Assembly: GCA_032716605.1 (NCBI GenBank)
Contig: CM064506.1
Coordinates: forward strand, 15,449,779-15,513,778
Direction of reading: 5' to 3'
DNA length: 64,000 nt
From: Paralithodes platypus
Taxonomy: Eukaryota > Arthropoda > Malacostraca > Decapoda > Lithodidae
Positions 40,682-51,225 of this stretch are shown here, in pieces (position 1 is the first letter of the stretch; the number at the start of each line of letters is the position of its first letter). Made by a program: the position numbers and the translations under genes. Under the pieces are notes generated by a model. It was not told the origin of the DNA. It saw only the letters and a list, made by a program, of their open reading frames with translations, and made no database searches.

Positions 40682-41792
40682 CTATGCCTGTGTATCCAGC
40701 TCAGTACCAGTACTTGCACTGCTGCGGTCGTTCACAGTGTTGGCGGCGGCGGTAGCAGACGCAACATTTTTGCTATTCTGTATTTTTGTTTCATAATCAA
40801 ACTTCAAATCTTGTCTTCCCCATGCTTTATCAAGATTACTTTCAAACTCCCTTATTGATTCGGAATCGACTACATACTGGGGCAGTGCGTTCCACTCATT
40901 TACCACTATCACAAAATGAGTTCTTTGCCTTCTCAAGCCTATTTCTTTCTTTGTAAATTTTCTTAGTGTCCTCTCGTTCTAGTTCCCTCCCGCATCAAGA
41001 AGATACCTTCACACACATCCTCATCGTACTTTCCTGACACTATATTAAAAGTCTCTATCATATCCCCTCTCTTTCTCCTATATGCCAGTGTCGGAAGCCC
41101 CAGTGTCCTCAACCTCTGCTCATAGCCCGCGTTCTTCAACGTTGGTACCAGCTTGCTAGCTCTCCTCTGCACTTTCTCCACTGCTTCTTATCCTTTACCA
41201 TATATGGAGCCCACACCTGGTTCGCATATTCCAGGTGCGGCCTAACCAGCGCTGTATAGAGATTCCTGAATATTTCTTCGTCAAGTGACACAAATGTCCT
41301 CCTTATCAGCCCTACAATTCTATTGGCTTTGTTTATCTTTTCCGCTAAATGTTCTGAGAAATTTAACTTATTGTCTATTACTACTCTTATATCCTTTTCT
41401 GCATTCACTTCCTCCATCGCTTCATACATACTGTATCCTACCTTGTCTATCTTGCTGGTCCCAATCCGCATGCACTTGCATTTTTTTGGATGAAAAGGCA
41501 TTAACCAATGCTCAGACCATCCCTTCATGCCCTCCACATCTCCTTGAAGCAAACCCATATCTTCCTTACTCCTCACTCTTCTATACAGCTTAGTGTCATT
41601 CGCATACAGGTATACCTCACTTCCATTAGTTATAACTTCAGGTAAGTCGTTGATAAATATAACGAACAGCAGTGGTCCCAACACAGATCCCTTGCCCCTT
41701 TGGGTTTTCCCTTGCCCCTCAACTTTCTCTTCATAATTGCTGAGGGGCACAGGGCCCTGGGTGGGGCTTTGGTTTCCCGGGCGTTTCCGCAC
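40682..41792 (-). pseudogene. CR1-like reverse transcriptase, palm to C-terminus, with altered active site
   Basis: The frames read GSVLGPLLFVIFINDLPEVI, then VYLYANDTKLYRRV, KEDMGLLQGDVEGMKGWSEH, MPFHPKKCKCMRIG, LNFSEHLAEKINKANRIVGL, YTALVRPHLEYANQVWAP and KVQRRASKLVP. The catalytic box reads YAND where active enzymes have F/YADD, so one metal-binding Asp is lost. It is therefore dead even before its frameshifts. Confidence 0.88.
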
Positions 41793-41949
41793 CCTCCTCA
41801 GCTCCCCGCCATGGAGTGGCTTCGGTCACCCAGGCTTTATTGTGGTCGGCGGGGAGGGTTCTGTGGGGGCACTCGGTTATGGCCTTGGAGTTGCTCGGGG
41901 CCTTGGGGCTGTTCGGCCAGGCAGCTTGGGGAACAACAACAACAACAAC
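41693..41949 (+). mobile_element. SINE (AAC-tailed), copy 1, 5'-truncated
   Basis: It is bounded by AACACAGATCCCT at 41680-41692 and 41950-41962. It ends GGGGCTGTTCGGCCAGGCAG, CTTGGGGAACAACAACAACA. The last 35 or so bases before the AAC tail match the 3' end of the (AAC)n LINE. The 75-codon frame across it is fortuitous. Confidence 0.9.
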
Positions 41950-42034
41950 AACACAGATCCCTGAGGTACCCCACTTGTAATTTCCCTCCACCCCGAGCCT
42001 ATTCCATTCACCAGTACCCTCTGTCTCCGATCTT

Positions 42035-42698
42035 TCAGGAATTTCTGAATTTCTCCCCTATATTATAGCTTCTAACTTTCTCTATTAACCTTTTATGTGG
42101 GACCTTATCGAAGGCCTTCATAAAATCGCAATATACCACGTCTATTACATCACCATCTTCTAGAATTTGCATCCAATCATCTACCACCTTAATTAGCTGT
42201 AGTACCGTCGACCTCCCCGGCAAGAATCCGAACTGTCTCCCACTGAAAAGTTGGTTTGACTTCATATGACCCATTATTCCTTCTCTAATTACCGTTTCCA
42301 TTAGTTTACACACAACACTTGTCAAACTGACTGGTCTATAATTCCCTGGGTCATTTCTCTTTCCCTTCTTAAATATAGCTGTTATGTTCGCCTCTCCAGT
42401 CCATCGGGATTTGTCCTGTATTAAACGATACCTCAAATAACATTTTCAATGGCTCTACTAACATCTCCCCTCCTTCCTTTATGATTCTTGGGTGTATCCC
42501 ATCCAGTCCCGGTGACTTACTTCTGTTCATTTTTTCTATAGCCCTTCTTATTCTAGCATGGGAAAACTCTATTAGCTCTAGTGCCGGTGCCTGTTTGATG
42601 GGAATAGTAGGCACTGCATCATCCGACTGCATCATACATGAAACATTAACAGCAATAGAAAAGACAGTAGATAATAGATAACAGATTTTATTTACCAT
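42035..42698 (-). pseudogene. CR1-like reverse transcriptase, N-terminal part
   Basis: The minus-strand frames read IRRAIEKMNRSKSPGLDGIH, IIKEGGEMLVEPL, then AIFKKGKRNDPGNYRPVSLT, QFGFLPGRSTVLQLIKVVDD, VVYCDFMKAFDKVPHKRLIE. These are the fingers and first palm motifs of CR1-type enzymes. A frame break lies near 42415. The fragment ends at the edge of SINE copy 2. Confidence 0.88.
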
Positions 42699-42705
42699 GA
42701 ATTAT

Positions 42706-43110
42706 GGTGATGGGCTGGTCTATCAGAGTGAGAACTGAGCGATCTCTGCCATACCCATAGCTTACTCTGACTGTTCCTTTTACTTTTATATTTTCTTGAT
42801 CTCAAGTGACGGCGTCTCTTGCGTGGATTGACCTCCCAGTCTACCTAGATTGGAAGCCAAAGCGTCACATTTTTTCCTTTGCCCCTCAACTTTCTCTTCA
42901 TAATTGCTGAGGGGCACAGGGCCCTGGGTGGGGCTTTGGTTTCCTGGGCGTTTCCGCACCCTCCTCAGCTCCCCGCCATGGAGTGGCTTCGGTCACCCAG
43001 GCTTTATTGTGGTCGGCAGTGAGGGTTCTGTGGGGGCGCACGGTTATGGCCTTGGCCTTGCTCGGGGCCTTGGGGCTGTTCGGCCAGGCAGCTTGGGGAA
43101 CAACAACAAC
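42706..43110 (+). mobile_element. SINE (AAC-tailed), copy 2, 5'-truncated
   Basis: The flanking duplication ACCATGAATTAT lies at 42694-42705 and 43109-43120. It is 405 bp and starts GGTGATGGGCTGGTC, a point about 105 bases into the full-length copy at 62750-63257. Its 3' end is GGGGAACAACAACAACC. Confidence 0.92.
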
Positions 43111-43544
43111 CATGAATTATTTAGAGTTAGGCCTGGTGAGACTAGCTTGCGGGCGGCGCATTCTGGGCCGATGCCATTCCGTGACGTCAGCATTCTCGCC
43201 AAAAGTGCATTTGAAGCGCCAAATTCGGATTCTGGTACCATATCCAACCTATCGCCAACACTGTGTTTCGCCAAGCTGAAATACGCTATACGCGAGGGAC
43301 CACTGTACATACATACGGGTTTAAAGACCGCAACCGTCCACAGTGAATGTGGCTTCCATGGTACAATCACAGTACTGCACACAGTGCACAGCAATCACAA
43401 CACGGTGGCTACAGTCTTTACTGCAGCACAGTACAACATGTATAACTAGACAGTCCTAAGTTACTACCAGTGTTGAGGTGAGATGCCATAATGATTTAAG
43501 TGCCGGTACAGTAATTCCTTACTTTAAGTTGTATTTCCATTCCT

Positions 43545-43690
43545 GGTTTTGTGTTCTTTTATTTCAAACCTTTATTGTGCTAAATCGTTATTTCTACAGT
43601 GATTTTGATTGATTCTTTTGTCGTTATAGTGTGGCGTTCCCGTTTTGGTTTGTTTATTTTGCAAGGACTTGTGCAGCAAACTGTACATTA
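43545..43690 (+). repeat. dispersed repeat F, diverged partial copy
   Basis: GTGTTCTTTTATTTCAAACC, ACAGTGATTTTGATTGATTC and GTTTTGGTTTGTTTATTTTG match the repeat F core. Confidence 0.65.
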
Positions 43691-43859
43691 CATGTCAATA
43701 AAAGGGAAGTTTGGGACTTTTGCTGAGTCGAAATAGGTCAAAAAGGGGGCTTTGGGATATTGGCTGGGACAAAAAAATTATTTCCCATAAGGTACTGGTA
43801 TGTTATTTCTGTACCGCATTTTTCGGTGACACTTTGCTGTATGTATGTACAGTATGTAG

Positions 43860-44010
43860 CCTATATAGTGAGGCACATACCCCATTGCTGGGGGTGGTTG
43901 ACTTGAGTCAGAGCCCGAACAGAAACCTTTTAAGTTCCAATTCTTAGGGTCCTGGACCACTGACGCATCCCCTTACCCCTTTCTCTGTCTCGTTGAGTCG
44001 AAGAATTTTA
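43860..44010 (-). repeat. LINE 3' untranslated fragment
   Basis: It aligns with 21241-21420 (GCCCGAAC, TTCCAATTCTTAGGGTCC, CTCCTTTCTCTGTCTC-like). It is the minus-strand 3' untranslated region of an RTE-X-like LINE without coding sequence. Confidence 0.65.
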
Positions 44011-44504
44011 CAACACTGTGCTTTGAAAGGACAAATTAACCGTGTTACCGAAAGCATGACTGTACTGTACTGTAAAAGGATGAAAATCTATACTTATACA
44101 CCAGAAGAACAAAGACATTCAAATTCAGGCTTTTTAGACATGGACATAAACAAAAAAATTAAGGGGAATCTCCTACTCCCTTAAAATTTATGATGTCATG
44201 ACTTGGCGTTTTTGTTTACATATGGAATGTTCAGCATAAAATATTTAGCAATCTCCCTTGATGTCCACTGAATATTGATAGTACAGTTAGGAGCATCAAT
44301 TGGGACTCGCCTATTTTACCCTTTCTGCCTGGAGTCGGCCACCCCTTAGCTAAGGGGTATTTGCGTGAATATATAGGCTACATACATATGTACATTTAAC
44401 CCTTTTAGTGATTGTGACTTGTTTTTATTTGATTTCAGCTACATTTAGACAATTTGATTAAGCTTAGGAAGGATATGTGGTAATGTAAAAGGATTGAGAG
44501 TGTA

Positions 44505-45480
44505 TTTACCTAATTGTAGTTGAGCTAAGCTCCCTCCTCCAGCCTATTCCGTTTGTCAATACATCTATAGGGGAAGCTAAATTTCCTAATGTCGTTCTTG
44601 TAGGTAGCTTTTTTACTTTGTAGCTGTGGCCTCTAGTTATTCCTGTATCCATAATTATTATATCCTCCTTAAGCCGCTGTCACACGAGCGCTTTTTCCGT
44701 CAATTTTCCACGTAATATTTTGTTCTCGTAATATTTCGGGACTTTTTCGCACTGGTATCGGTAACTAGACTGAAGGTAGATTATGTTACACGGCTGAATT
44801 CTGATAAAGTGTAATTTTTTAAGCTTCCAGACCATAATTGCCCGTAAAAATTGCTCGAAAATAGGCTCGTGCGACTCCAGCTTTATCCAGCCTCTCCAGC
44901 CCTAGCGTGCATTTGTACATCATTATCATGTCTCCTTCTCTCTCCTCTCCTTTAGACTCAGTAGATTTAATTTGTCTAGCCTCCCTTCATATGGCAGTTC
45001 TCTGAGACTTGGAACCAATCTAGTAACTGCTCTCTGGATTCTTTCTAACTTGTGAATATGTTTTTTAAGATGCGGGGACCACATCACTGCTGCATATTCC
45101 AGTCTTGGTCTAATCATACTTTTTATAATTTTCGCTAACCTGTTCTCATCCAATAGTTCAGAGCAACTTTCATATTCCCGGCCATTGCATACATTCCGCT
45201 AAAGAGCTTGTTAATATGTTTCTTTGGCGATAAGTTATCTTGTATAATCAACCCGAAGTCCTTTTATTTTTCGGCCTTGCTAATTATTTATTGTCTCCCA
45301 TCCTGTACTCCCAATTTGATCTGTTCACACTTCTTCCCATATTTAACACATGACATTTACTTATATTAATTTTATTTTCCACTTGGTGCTCCATTCGTAT
45401 ATTTTATCGAAATCTCCTTGCAGCTCCTCACAACTACTTTTATTTGTTATTTGTCTCATAATTTTTACGTCATCTGCAAA
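44505..45480 (-). pseudogene. CR1-like LINE fragment interrupted by a MITE
   Basis: On the minus strand it reads MSMFADDVKIMRQITNKSSC, ELQGDFDKIYEWSTKWK, then LDENRLAKIIKSMIRPRLEY, AAVMWSPHLKKHIHKLERIQ, RAVTRLVPSLRELPYEGRLD and, past the MITE, GITRGHSYKVKKATYKNDIR. The active-site FADD remains but the frame is broken several times. It is a different CR1 family from those at 15 and 41 kb. Confidence 0.82.
44672..44882. mobile_element. 211-bp Harbinger-like MITE inside the CR1 fragment
   Basis: The inward ends AGCCGCTGTCACACGAGCGC and AGCTGGAGTCGCACGAGCCT agree and continue into TTTTC-CAATTTT-ACG for about 40 imperfect bases. TTA flanks each side (44669-44671, 44883-44885). A TTA duplication is typical of PIF/Harbinger. 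The LINE reading resumes across it. Confidence 0.75.
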
Positions 45481-45776
45481 CATTGACATGTACTGTAGGA
45501 GTTTATGCCTATCTGATTAAAAGACGTCTTTCCTAAACTGCATAAAATAGTTTAATATTGTACCATTCCTGTTTTGGTTTGTTTGTTTTGCAATTTTTAC
45601 ATTTTGATTGTCGGGATATAAGTCGGAATAGCATCATCCGTATTGAAGTGATTAATATAGTTTTGACTTTATTGATATTACAGTGGACTCCCAGTATTCG
45701 GGCCTATGTCGTACCAGCCCCCTTCCGCGAATGCGTGGTTTCGCGGATACGTGGGCAGTGTTTAACATAGGTTTCA

Positions 45777-46460
45777 ATGGGAAATAGGCTTAGGTCGTAC
45801 CTGACTCGGCCATCTTGGACTACAAATCCCTCACCTAAAACCCGTCCACCTCTCCTCCCCAACCCACCTAACCTTCCCATATCATCCACTCCCCCCCCCC
45901 TAAAACCCGTCCACCTCTCCTCCCTAACCCACCTAACCTTCCCATACCATCCTCAACTCAACACAACACACCACACCCCCATCCTAATCCATTCCAACCC
46001 CCATCACCTGCTCCCCCCTCCCCACCCCCACCTCACCCAGCCCCTCCCCCACCCCCACCCCCACCCCCACCCCCACCCCCATCCTCGTGCAGCAGCACCC
46101 AACATACATTGTGCACATAACATTAACATTCTTCAACTGAACATAGATGGCATCAACACAAAGAAACACGAACTCTCACACTTCATCAAACAACACAACA
46201 TACACATTGCCATCTTACAAGAAACAAAACTCTGCACAACACAAAAAACACCCACATTTCATAATTTCACCACCATCAGACAAGACCGGGCTGTCGGCGG
46301 GGGCGGTGGACTCATCACCCTGGTACACAAAGAAATATCATACATAGTAACCAGTGTACAAACCAAATCCCTCCTCCCCCCAAATTATAACACAACAGAA
46401 ATACAGTCAATTAAAATAGGCACTGGCAACAACTCCATCATAACCATCATAAACACATAA
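45777..46460 (+). pseudogene. (AAC)n LINE copy 2, Pro/His-rich lead and endonuclease start
   Basis: The frame of 227 codons begins MGNRLRSYLTRPSW and runs through a Pro-rich segment and an HPHPHPHP run encoded by a CACCCC microsatellite. The endonuclease then starts: INILQLNIDGINTKK, IAILQETKLC, GGGGGLITLVHKE and SIITIINT. It stops at TAA where copy 1 has TAC (Tyr in NTYIPPQ), a single-base nonsense change. Confidence 0.85.
46037..46082 (+). repeat. CACCCC microsatellite
   Basis: About seven CACCCC-type units lie in frame within the LINE lead region and encode the HP dipeptide run. Confidence 0.85.
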
Positions 46461-46763
46461 ATCCCTCCCCAAACATCCCCTACAGTACCAAATGAATACA
46501 GACCACACTTACAACACATCACAAACACCCCACACACCCCACACATCATCCTGGGTGGTGACTTCAACGCCAAGACGTCGGCCTGGTTTGTCGACAACCC
46601 CGACACAGACAGAGGGCTGGTACTACAAAACCAAACTGATAACCTCATCATCCTTAACAACATCCATCAACATACCCATATTCCTCACCAAGCCCTCTAT
46701 AACCCATCATCTCCAGACATCACCTTTTGCTCCCCAGAACTCGCCCCCACAACATCCTGGAGG

Positions 46764-48185
46764 GTGGTCAGAACCTTAGGCTCTGACCACCTCCCGATCA
46801 TTATCACCACCAAAACCAGACTCACCCCAGCTAGCCACAAACACACATACACCAATTATAAAAGAGCTAACTGGGAAGCATTCACAAATGAGACAGAACA
46901 ACACTTCACAACTCTAAACAGTACACCCATCACTAACATCAACAATGCTGTACACATACTCAATAAAACTATCCAAAACGCTGACAAGAAACACATTCCA
47001 AGAGGTAACAGAAAAAGACACAACCCCAACTTCACACCAGAAATTCAAAACCTCATCAGACAACGCGACATACTGAAACACTCCCCAGCACCCCACACAC
47101 AAGACATCACACAACAAATTCAAGCACTCAACACCCAAACTAACAACAAAATACAAGAACAACAAAAACTAAATTGGAATAACTTCCTACAAACACTTGA
47201 TCACAAAACAAACCCCAAAAAACTCTACAAAACACTAAACAGCATCACACTTTCCAACAGCAACACAACACAATCACATGCTGCAATCACAACAACAGAC
47301 TCTACTCCTTCATGTAAACAACAAGCAAACACTCTAATCAATCACTTTTCACATGTCAGCCACCTAAAACCTCACAAAGACGACCGACGTGTCAGACAAT
47401 TCCCCACAGACCCTGACTATACACCCTTCACCAATCACCAGACAAAGCATATCATCAACAATCTCAAGCACTCACCCGCCTGTGGCCTAGACAACATAAG
47501 CAACATACACCTCAGACACCTGGGACCACAAGGCATACAAGCACTCACTAACATATCAAACTACAGCTATTCACACAACACAATACCAGACATTTGGAAG
47601 CATGGTATCATCATCACATTCCCCAAACCCAACAAAGACCCCACGCTACCCTCCTCCCACCGCCCCATCACACTCCTTTGCTCCCCCTCCAAAGTCATGG
47701 AATGCCTACTATTACAACTAATTACACCTGACCTACCCCTAGCTCCAACACAACATGGCTTTAGGCCACTGCACTCCACAAACACTCTTCTCACAGACCT
47801 TACACAAAGAGCTTTCGACGGCATCAACTCAGCTAGACCACCACACAGATCACTATTAGCCACACTCGACATTAGTAAAGCCTTCGATGTCATCCCCCGC
47901 CACAACCTAACAAACAAAATCTACAACACAAACATGCACAACAACACAAAAAGGTGGCTGGCCAACTTCCTAGCAGGCAGATGTGCACACGTATCTTTTG
48001 CCGGTCAGTCATCTAAAATCAGAAACTTTCCAAACGGAGTCCCACAAGGATCCGTCCTATCGCCCGCACTCTTCAATCTGTACATGCACGATATAACTAC
48101 ACCCAATACGCCCCAAATAAACTTAGCCTCCTATGCACACACCATGGCCCAAAAAGAGCAACAGATCTCCTTCAACCCTATCTGA
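46764..48185 (+). pseudogene. (AAC)n LINE copy 2, endonuclease end and reverse transcriptase without catalytic box
   Basis: A 473-codon frame reads LGSDHLPIIITTK, YKRANWEAFTNETE, SPACGLDNISNIHL, LPSSHRPITLLCSPSK, QHGFRPLHSTNTLLTDLT, LATLDISKAFDVIPRHNL and [20 protein letters not shown], then ASYA. Copy 1 continues with ADDITLTC, but here 22 bp are missing between two ATGCA words, removing both catalytic Asp residues and shifting the frame. The frame runs out 15 codons later. This copy cannot polymerise DNA. Confidence 0.92.
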
Positions 48186-49205
48186 ACACACTACAAACAG
48201 ACTTAATCTAGCCCCAGCCAAATCCACCGCAACCCTGCTCACAAGTTGGACAGGAGAACACGAATACATCCCTCAACTCACCATAAACAACACACCCCTA
48301 ACTCATACACACACACCCAAAATCCTAGGAGTAACATATGATACTCATATGACATTCAAACAGCACACCACAAACATTAAAAAGAAACTGACACCCAGAC
48401 TTAACGCCCTCAGGTCACTTGCTCACACAAAATTTGGACACAACAAAGAAACTACCACCACAGTATATAAACAATACATAAGATCAGTGATGGAATACGC
48501 AAGCCCAGCCTGGGCTTCTAACCTAGCTGAAACACATCATAAGACTTTACAGACATTCAAAACAAAGCCCTGAAGATCATTACAGGCTGTACAGCTACTG
48601 CACCCACAGATCACCTACATCAAGAAACCAAAATCCTCAAAGACAAAGACCATCTGGACATGAGAGGCACTCAATTCCTGGCAGCAGCCTCCACGAACCA
48701 AGACCACCCACTAAACTACATGGCAACACACCCACAGACACCAAGAAATATCAAAACAACACCCAGCACACGGTATCACACACAATTATTGTCCTCTCTC
48801 CCTCCCTGCCCACCCCGAACCAACTTCCAAAAGCACATCCATACTCATATCTCTCACCGATCCATCCACTCGCTCACAGACAACACGCAGCTGCATGCAC
48901 GACCTCCCGAAATCCATCCTTCCGAATCCTTCCTTCCTCGCGAGGACAGAGTCCACCTGGCCAGGCTGAGATGCGGACACCATCCAGCTCTCCTGAGCTA
49001 TCAGAAGAGACTGGATGACTCCGTTGTCGACTCCTGCCCGGGATGTAACACAGCACCCCATACCATTAAACACATCATAGAAGACTGCATTTCACACAAC
49101 CACTTACGCCAACAACACAATCTACACTCAATGAGAGCTCTGTGGGAAAGCCCGATCGAGGTCATGGCCTTCCTCAGGGACTCGGGGCTGTTCGGCCAGG
49201 CAGCT
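48186..49205 (+). pseudogene. (AAC)n LINE copy 2, thumb and C-terminal region
   Basis: After a second small deletion (16 bp between CACTAC words near 48195) the frame reads NRLNLAPAKSTATLL, KILGVTYDTHMTFKQHT and YIRSVMEYASPAWAS. Following another frame break it reads ARLRCGHHPALLSYQKRL, CPGCNTAPHTIKHIIEDC and LRDSGLFGQAA. It ends at the TAG within CAGCTTAGGG just before the AAC tail. Confidence 0.88.
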
Positions 49206-49255
49206 TAGGGAACAACAACAACAACAACTTTATGACAATAACATGGACCAAATTA

Positions 49256-49745
49256 TTAACACACAAAGAGCGGGTGGTAGGGTATTTTACACTGTGCCGC
49301 CCAGCGTTTTTTTTTTACCCTAAATAGGGTTGTTTCCGTGCTAATTTTAATGCATAAACAAGACCCAGAGTGTAAAACAAGTATCTATCCCTGAAAGGGC
49401 GTAAACAGAGCTTTCCAATGACAGCCGAACCATCCTTGTACGACCACTGGTTCTCTTGCAACGATCGTGCAACACGAGTGCAAAAAAACTAAAATAAGGT
49501 AATTTCCGTACATAATTCCCTGTGTAGCGAGTGTGAGGAGGGGGAGGAAGGTAGAATACAGTTCAGTACGTCCACGGTGGTCGTGGGGAACGGTCATAAG
49601 GTTACTACGCTCGTCCCACCGCTCAGCTCTCTCTCTCTCAGCAACATTACGTGCTGAAAATGGCACTCGACAGCTGTCGTGCACCGCCACATAGTCCAAA
49701 TTTATTTAACTCGAAAGATGTCGTGCGCCGTTGGTTAAGGGTTAA
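49256..49745 (+). mobile_element. TTAA-flanked MITE, family A copy 3
   Basis: It is 490 bp from TTAACACACAAAGAGCGGGT to GGTTAAGGGTTAA, colinear with 4867-5354. It lies 30 bp past the LINE tail. The long minus-strand frame is not conserved between copies. Confidence 0.85.
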
Positions 49746-50404
49746 ACAGATACGGTGACGGATCTGGAAGAATGTGGAACAAAGTGTGGTACCGTCAGTG
49801 ACGGTACCGGTACCACACTTTATTCCACTTTCGTCCAGTTACCCATAAAGTACCCATTTCCCCCAAAATATATCCATAAATACATATTATTTGAGAATAC
49901 TTATAAATACATATTATGAGGAGATAACTTACCACACAAACTTTATTTTTAATCAGTCATTAGGCCTGGGCTAGTCTTACGCATCGGCATAATTTGCCCG
50001 CTTTCGTCCGACAGCGTCGGTACGCTTGCTCTCTGTTTTGATGGTCCCGGGCATTTATTTCCATCATGATTACCATCAGGCCCTCTGTCCCTATCACTGA
50101 ATGCTCTAAAGGCCCTAATAAATGCGGGAGATAAGAGGTTCGTGCAGAAAAAACCCTGTAAACAGGTGGTTTTCGACTTTTCCAACACTGGGCTGTGAGC
50201 TACTGCCTCAGCTGGGACGCTGTGTTGACGTCACTCAAGAATGCAAGATGGCCGACCAAAGCAAGACTCGGGATGCGCACTGACCCGCCCAATTCAAATC
50301 CGTGAATAGCTGATATTTTGCCGTTTTTTTGCGCGGATGACGAGTAATGGGATATTTAGGGGTGTCCGCGAATATCAAGGATCGCGGATAACGAGAGTCC
50401 ACTG
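49746..50404. other. right part of the pogo-like element, no gene recognised
   Basis: It contains an inverted GGTACCGTCA/TGACGGTACC phrase near 49788-49812. The short frames have no motif. The terminal 60 bases are the inverted repeat arm. Confidence 0.45.
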
Positions 50405-50439
50405 TATAAGTTTTCACCAACCAACTTCACTTCTAAACT

Positions 50440-50545
50440 CGATTAATGAAATCAACAAATACATGTGGCACTCCAAGGACTCGAACCTAGGATACTCACA
50501 CCAAAATTCCGTGCATTTATGCATTACGCTATCAAGACAGTTAAG
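50440..50545 (-). repeat. tRNA-like SINE copy
   Basis: On the minus strand the A box TAGCGTAATGC (50521-50531) and the B box GGTTCGAGTCC (50477-50487) match the consensus at tRNA spacing. The flanking phrase AAATACATGTGGCACTCCAA and ATACTCACACCAAAATTCC recur, diverged, at 61375-61465, so this is an interspersed family. Confidence 0.6.
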
Positions 50546-51055
50546 GATATATGCTAACAACATTATAACCTGTACAGATTGGTGGTGGCTTCCAGTACAA
50601 CCGTTTGGAGGACTACAAGAGGATGATTGTTCAACCCTTGAACTACGGGGCCATCGGACGCAACAAAGACAAGAACTCTGCCAAAGTAATGTGAGTGTGT
50701 AGGAATGTAGTGTTTACTGTTTATTTGTACTGTTGTTTTAGTGATAATGTAGAGTTTATGTTTACTGTTATTGTAGTGATAGCGTATAGTAAGTTTCATA
50801 ACAGCTAACGGTAAATATCCATGTCCCCATCGTGATTGCTCTGCTTGGCTAATTATGTTGTTAATTAGGAAAAGTTGGCATTAATATGATTTAGATATGT
50901 TGGCTAATAGTTTCATATATTTCAATGAAGTAACGAGGGATATGTTGGTAAGGAATTCAATTTACTGCCAGGTGAAAAAAGACTGACAATAGTGATAATT
51001 AGTGGATGGACTAGCTGTATACCAGTGTAGAAAAATAGTGCTAAAAAGATACATA
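50546..51055. other. intergenic DNA, nothing recognised
   Basis: No coding motif or repeat boundary. There is a weak twofold repeat of GTTTACTGTT-AT-TGTA around 50710-50775. Confidence 0.4.
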
Positions 51056-51225
51056 GGGGCCTCCGAGTCAGACGGACCCGAAGTTGACAGGTCAATCCTG
51101 TAAGTTTAATTACACTGCCACGGATTGTCCTATTCACTGGGGACAAGTCCACTTGGAGACGTTTTATGTATAGCCACCCTCATAAAGAGGAATAAGACAT
51201 CCGGCAATAGATAGATCGACAATTG
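51056..51225 (+). repeat. degenerate 3' end of an RTE-X-like LINE
   Basis: CACTGGGGACAAGTCCACTT and GCCACCCTCATAAAG are related to the 3' end of the 18-kb LINE (TGGGGACAGAGGTG, GGCCACCCC), and it ends CGGCAATAGATAGATC. Confidence 0.5.

Larger units (their letters stand above)
40670..42698 (-). mobile_element. CR1-like LINE fragment split by a SINE
   Basis: Read on the minus strand it runs from a linker (MQSDDAVPTIPI) through the whole reverse transcriptase to the C-terminus (TKFF-like WNALPQYVVDSESIREFESN). A SINE at 41693-41949 interrupts it at GSVLGPLLF, with the 13-bp duplication AACACAGATCCCT on each side. Several frameshifts separate the segments. Confidence 0.88.
38866..43305. mobile_element. 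pogo/Tigger-like element enlarged to 4.4 kb by nested insertions
   Basis: The ends CAGTGGTCCCTCTCATTTAG and the reverse complement CAGTGGTCCCTCGCGTATAG are flanked by TA inside matching CATA repeats. Inner words CGCCAAAAGTGAATTTCGCC near 38930 and CGCCAAAAGTGCATTTGAAG near 43197 show the two arms belong together. It now contains two TTAA MITEs, a CR1 LINE and two SINEs. Confidence 0.8.
45777..49225 (+). mobile_element. (AAC)n-tailed LINE copy 2
   Basis: It is colinear with copy 1 (9557-14464) but starts further 5', including a proline/histidine-rich lead and the start of the endonuclease. It ends in CTTAGGGAACAACAACAACA. The exact 5' edge is uncertain; the lead frame opens at 45777. It is damaged by a stop at 46458-46460, deletions around the catalytic box and later frame breaks. 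Confidence 0.85.
45681..50404. mobile_element. pogo/Tigger-like element enlarged to 4.7 kb by nested insertions
   Basis: The ends CAGTGGACTCCCAGTATTCG and the reverse complement CAGTGGACTCTCGTTATCCG lie between TA dinucleotides (45679-45680, 50405-50406). Subterminal TTTCGCGGATACG and CGCGGATAACG phrases agree. Inside are the (AAC)n LINE copy 2 and a family A MITE. No transposase of its own is visible. Confidence 0.72.

Noticed and set aside
41737..41964. Small gene encoding a Gly/Leu-rich protein ending in Asn repeats
   Set aside because: This reading lies wholly within the SINE, recurs in the other copies with changes, and the Asn run is the AAC tail.
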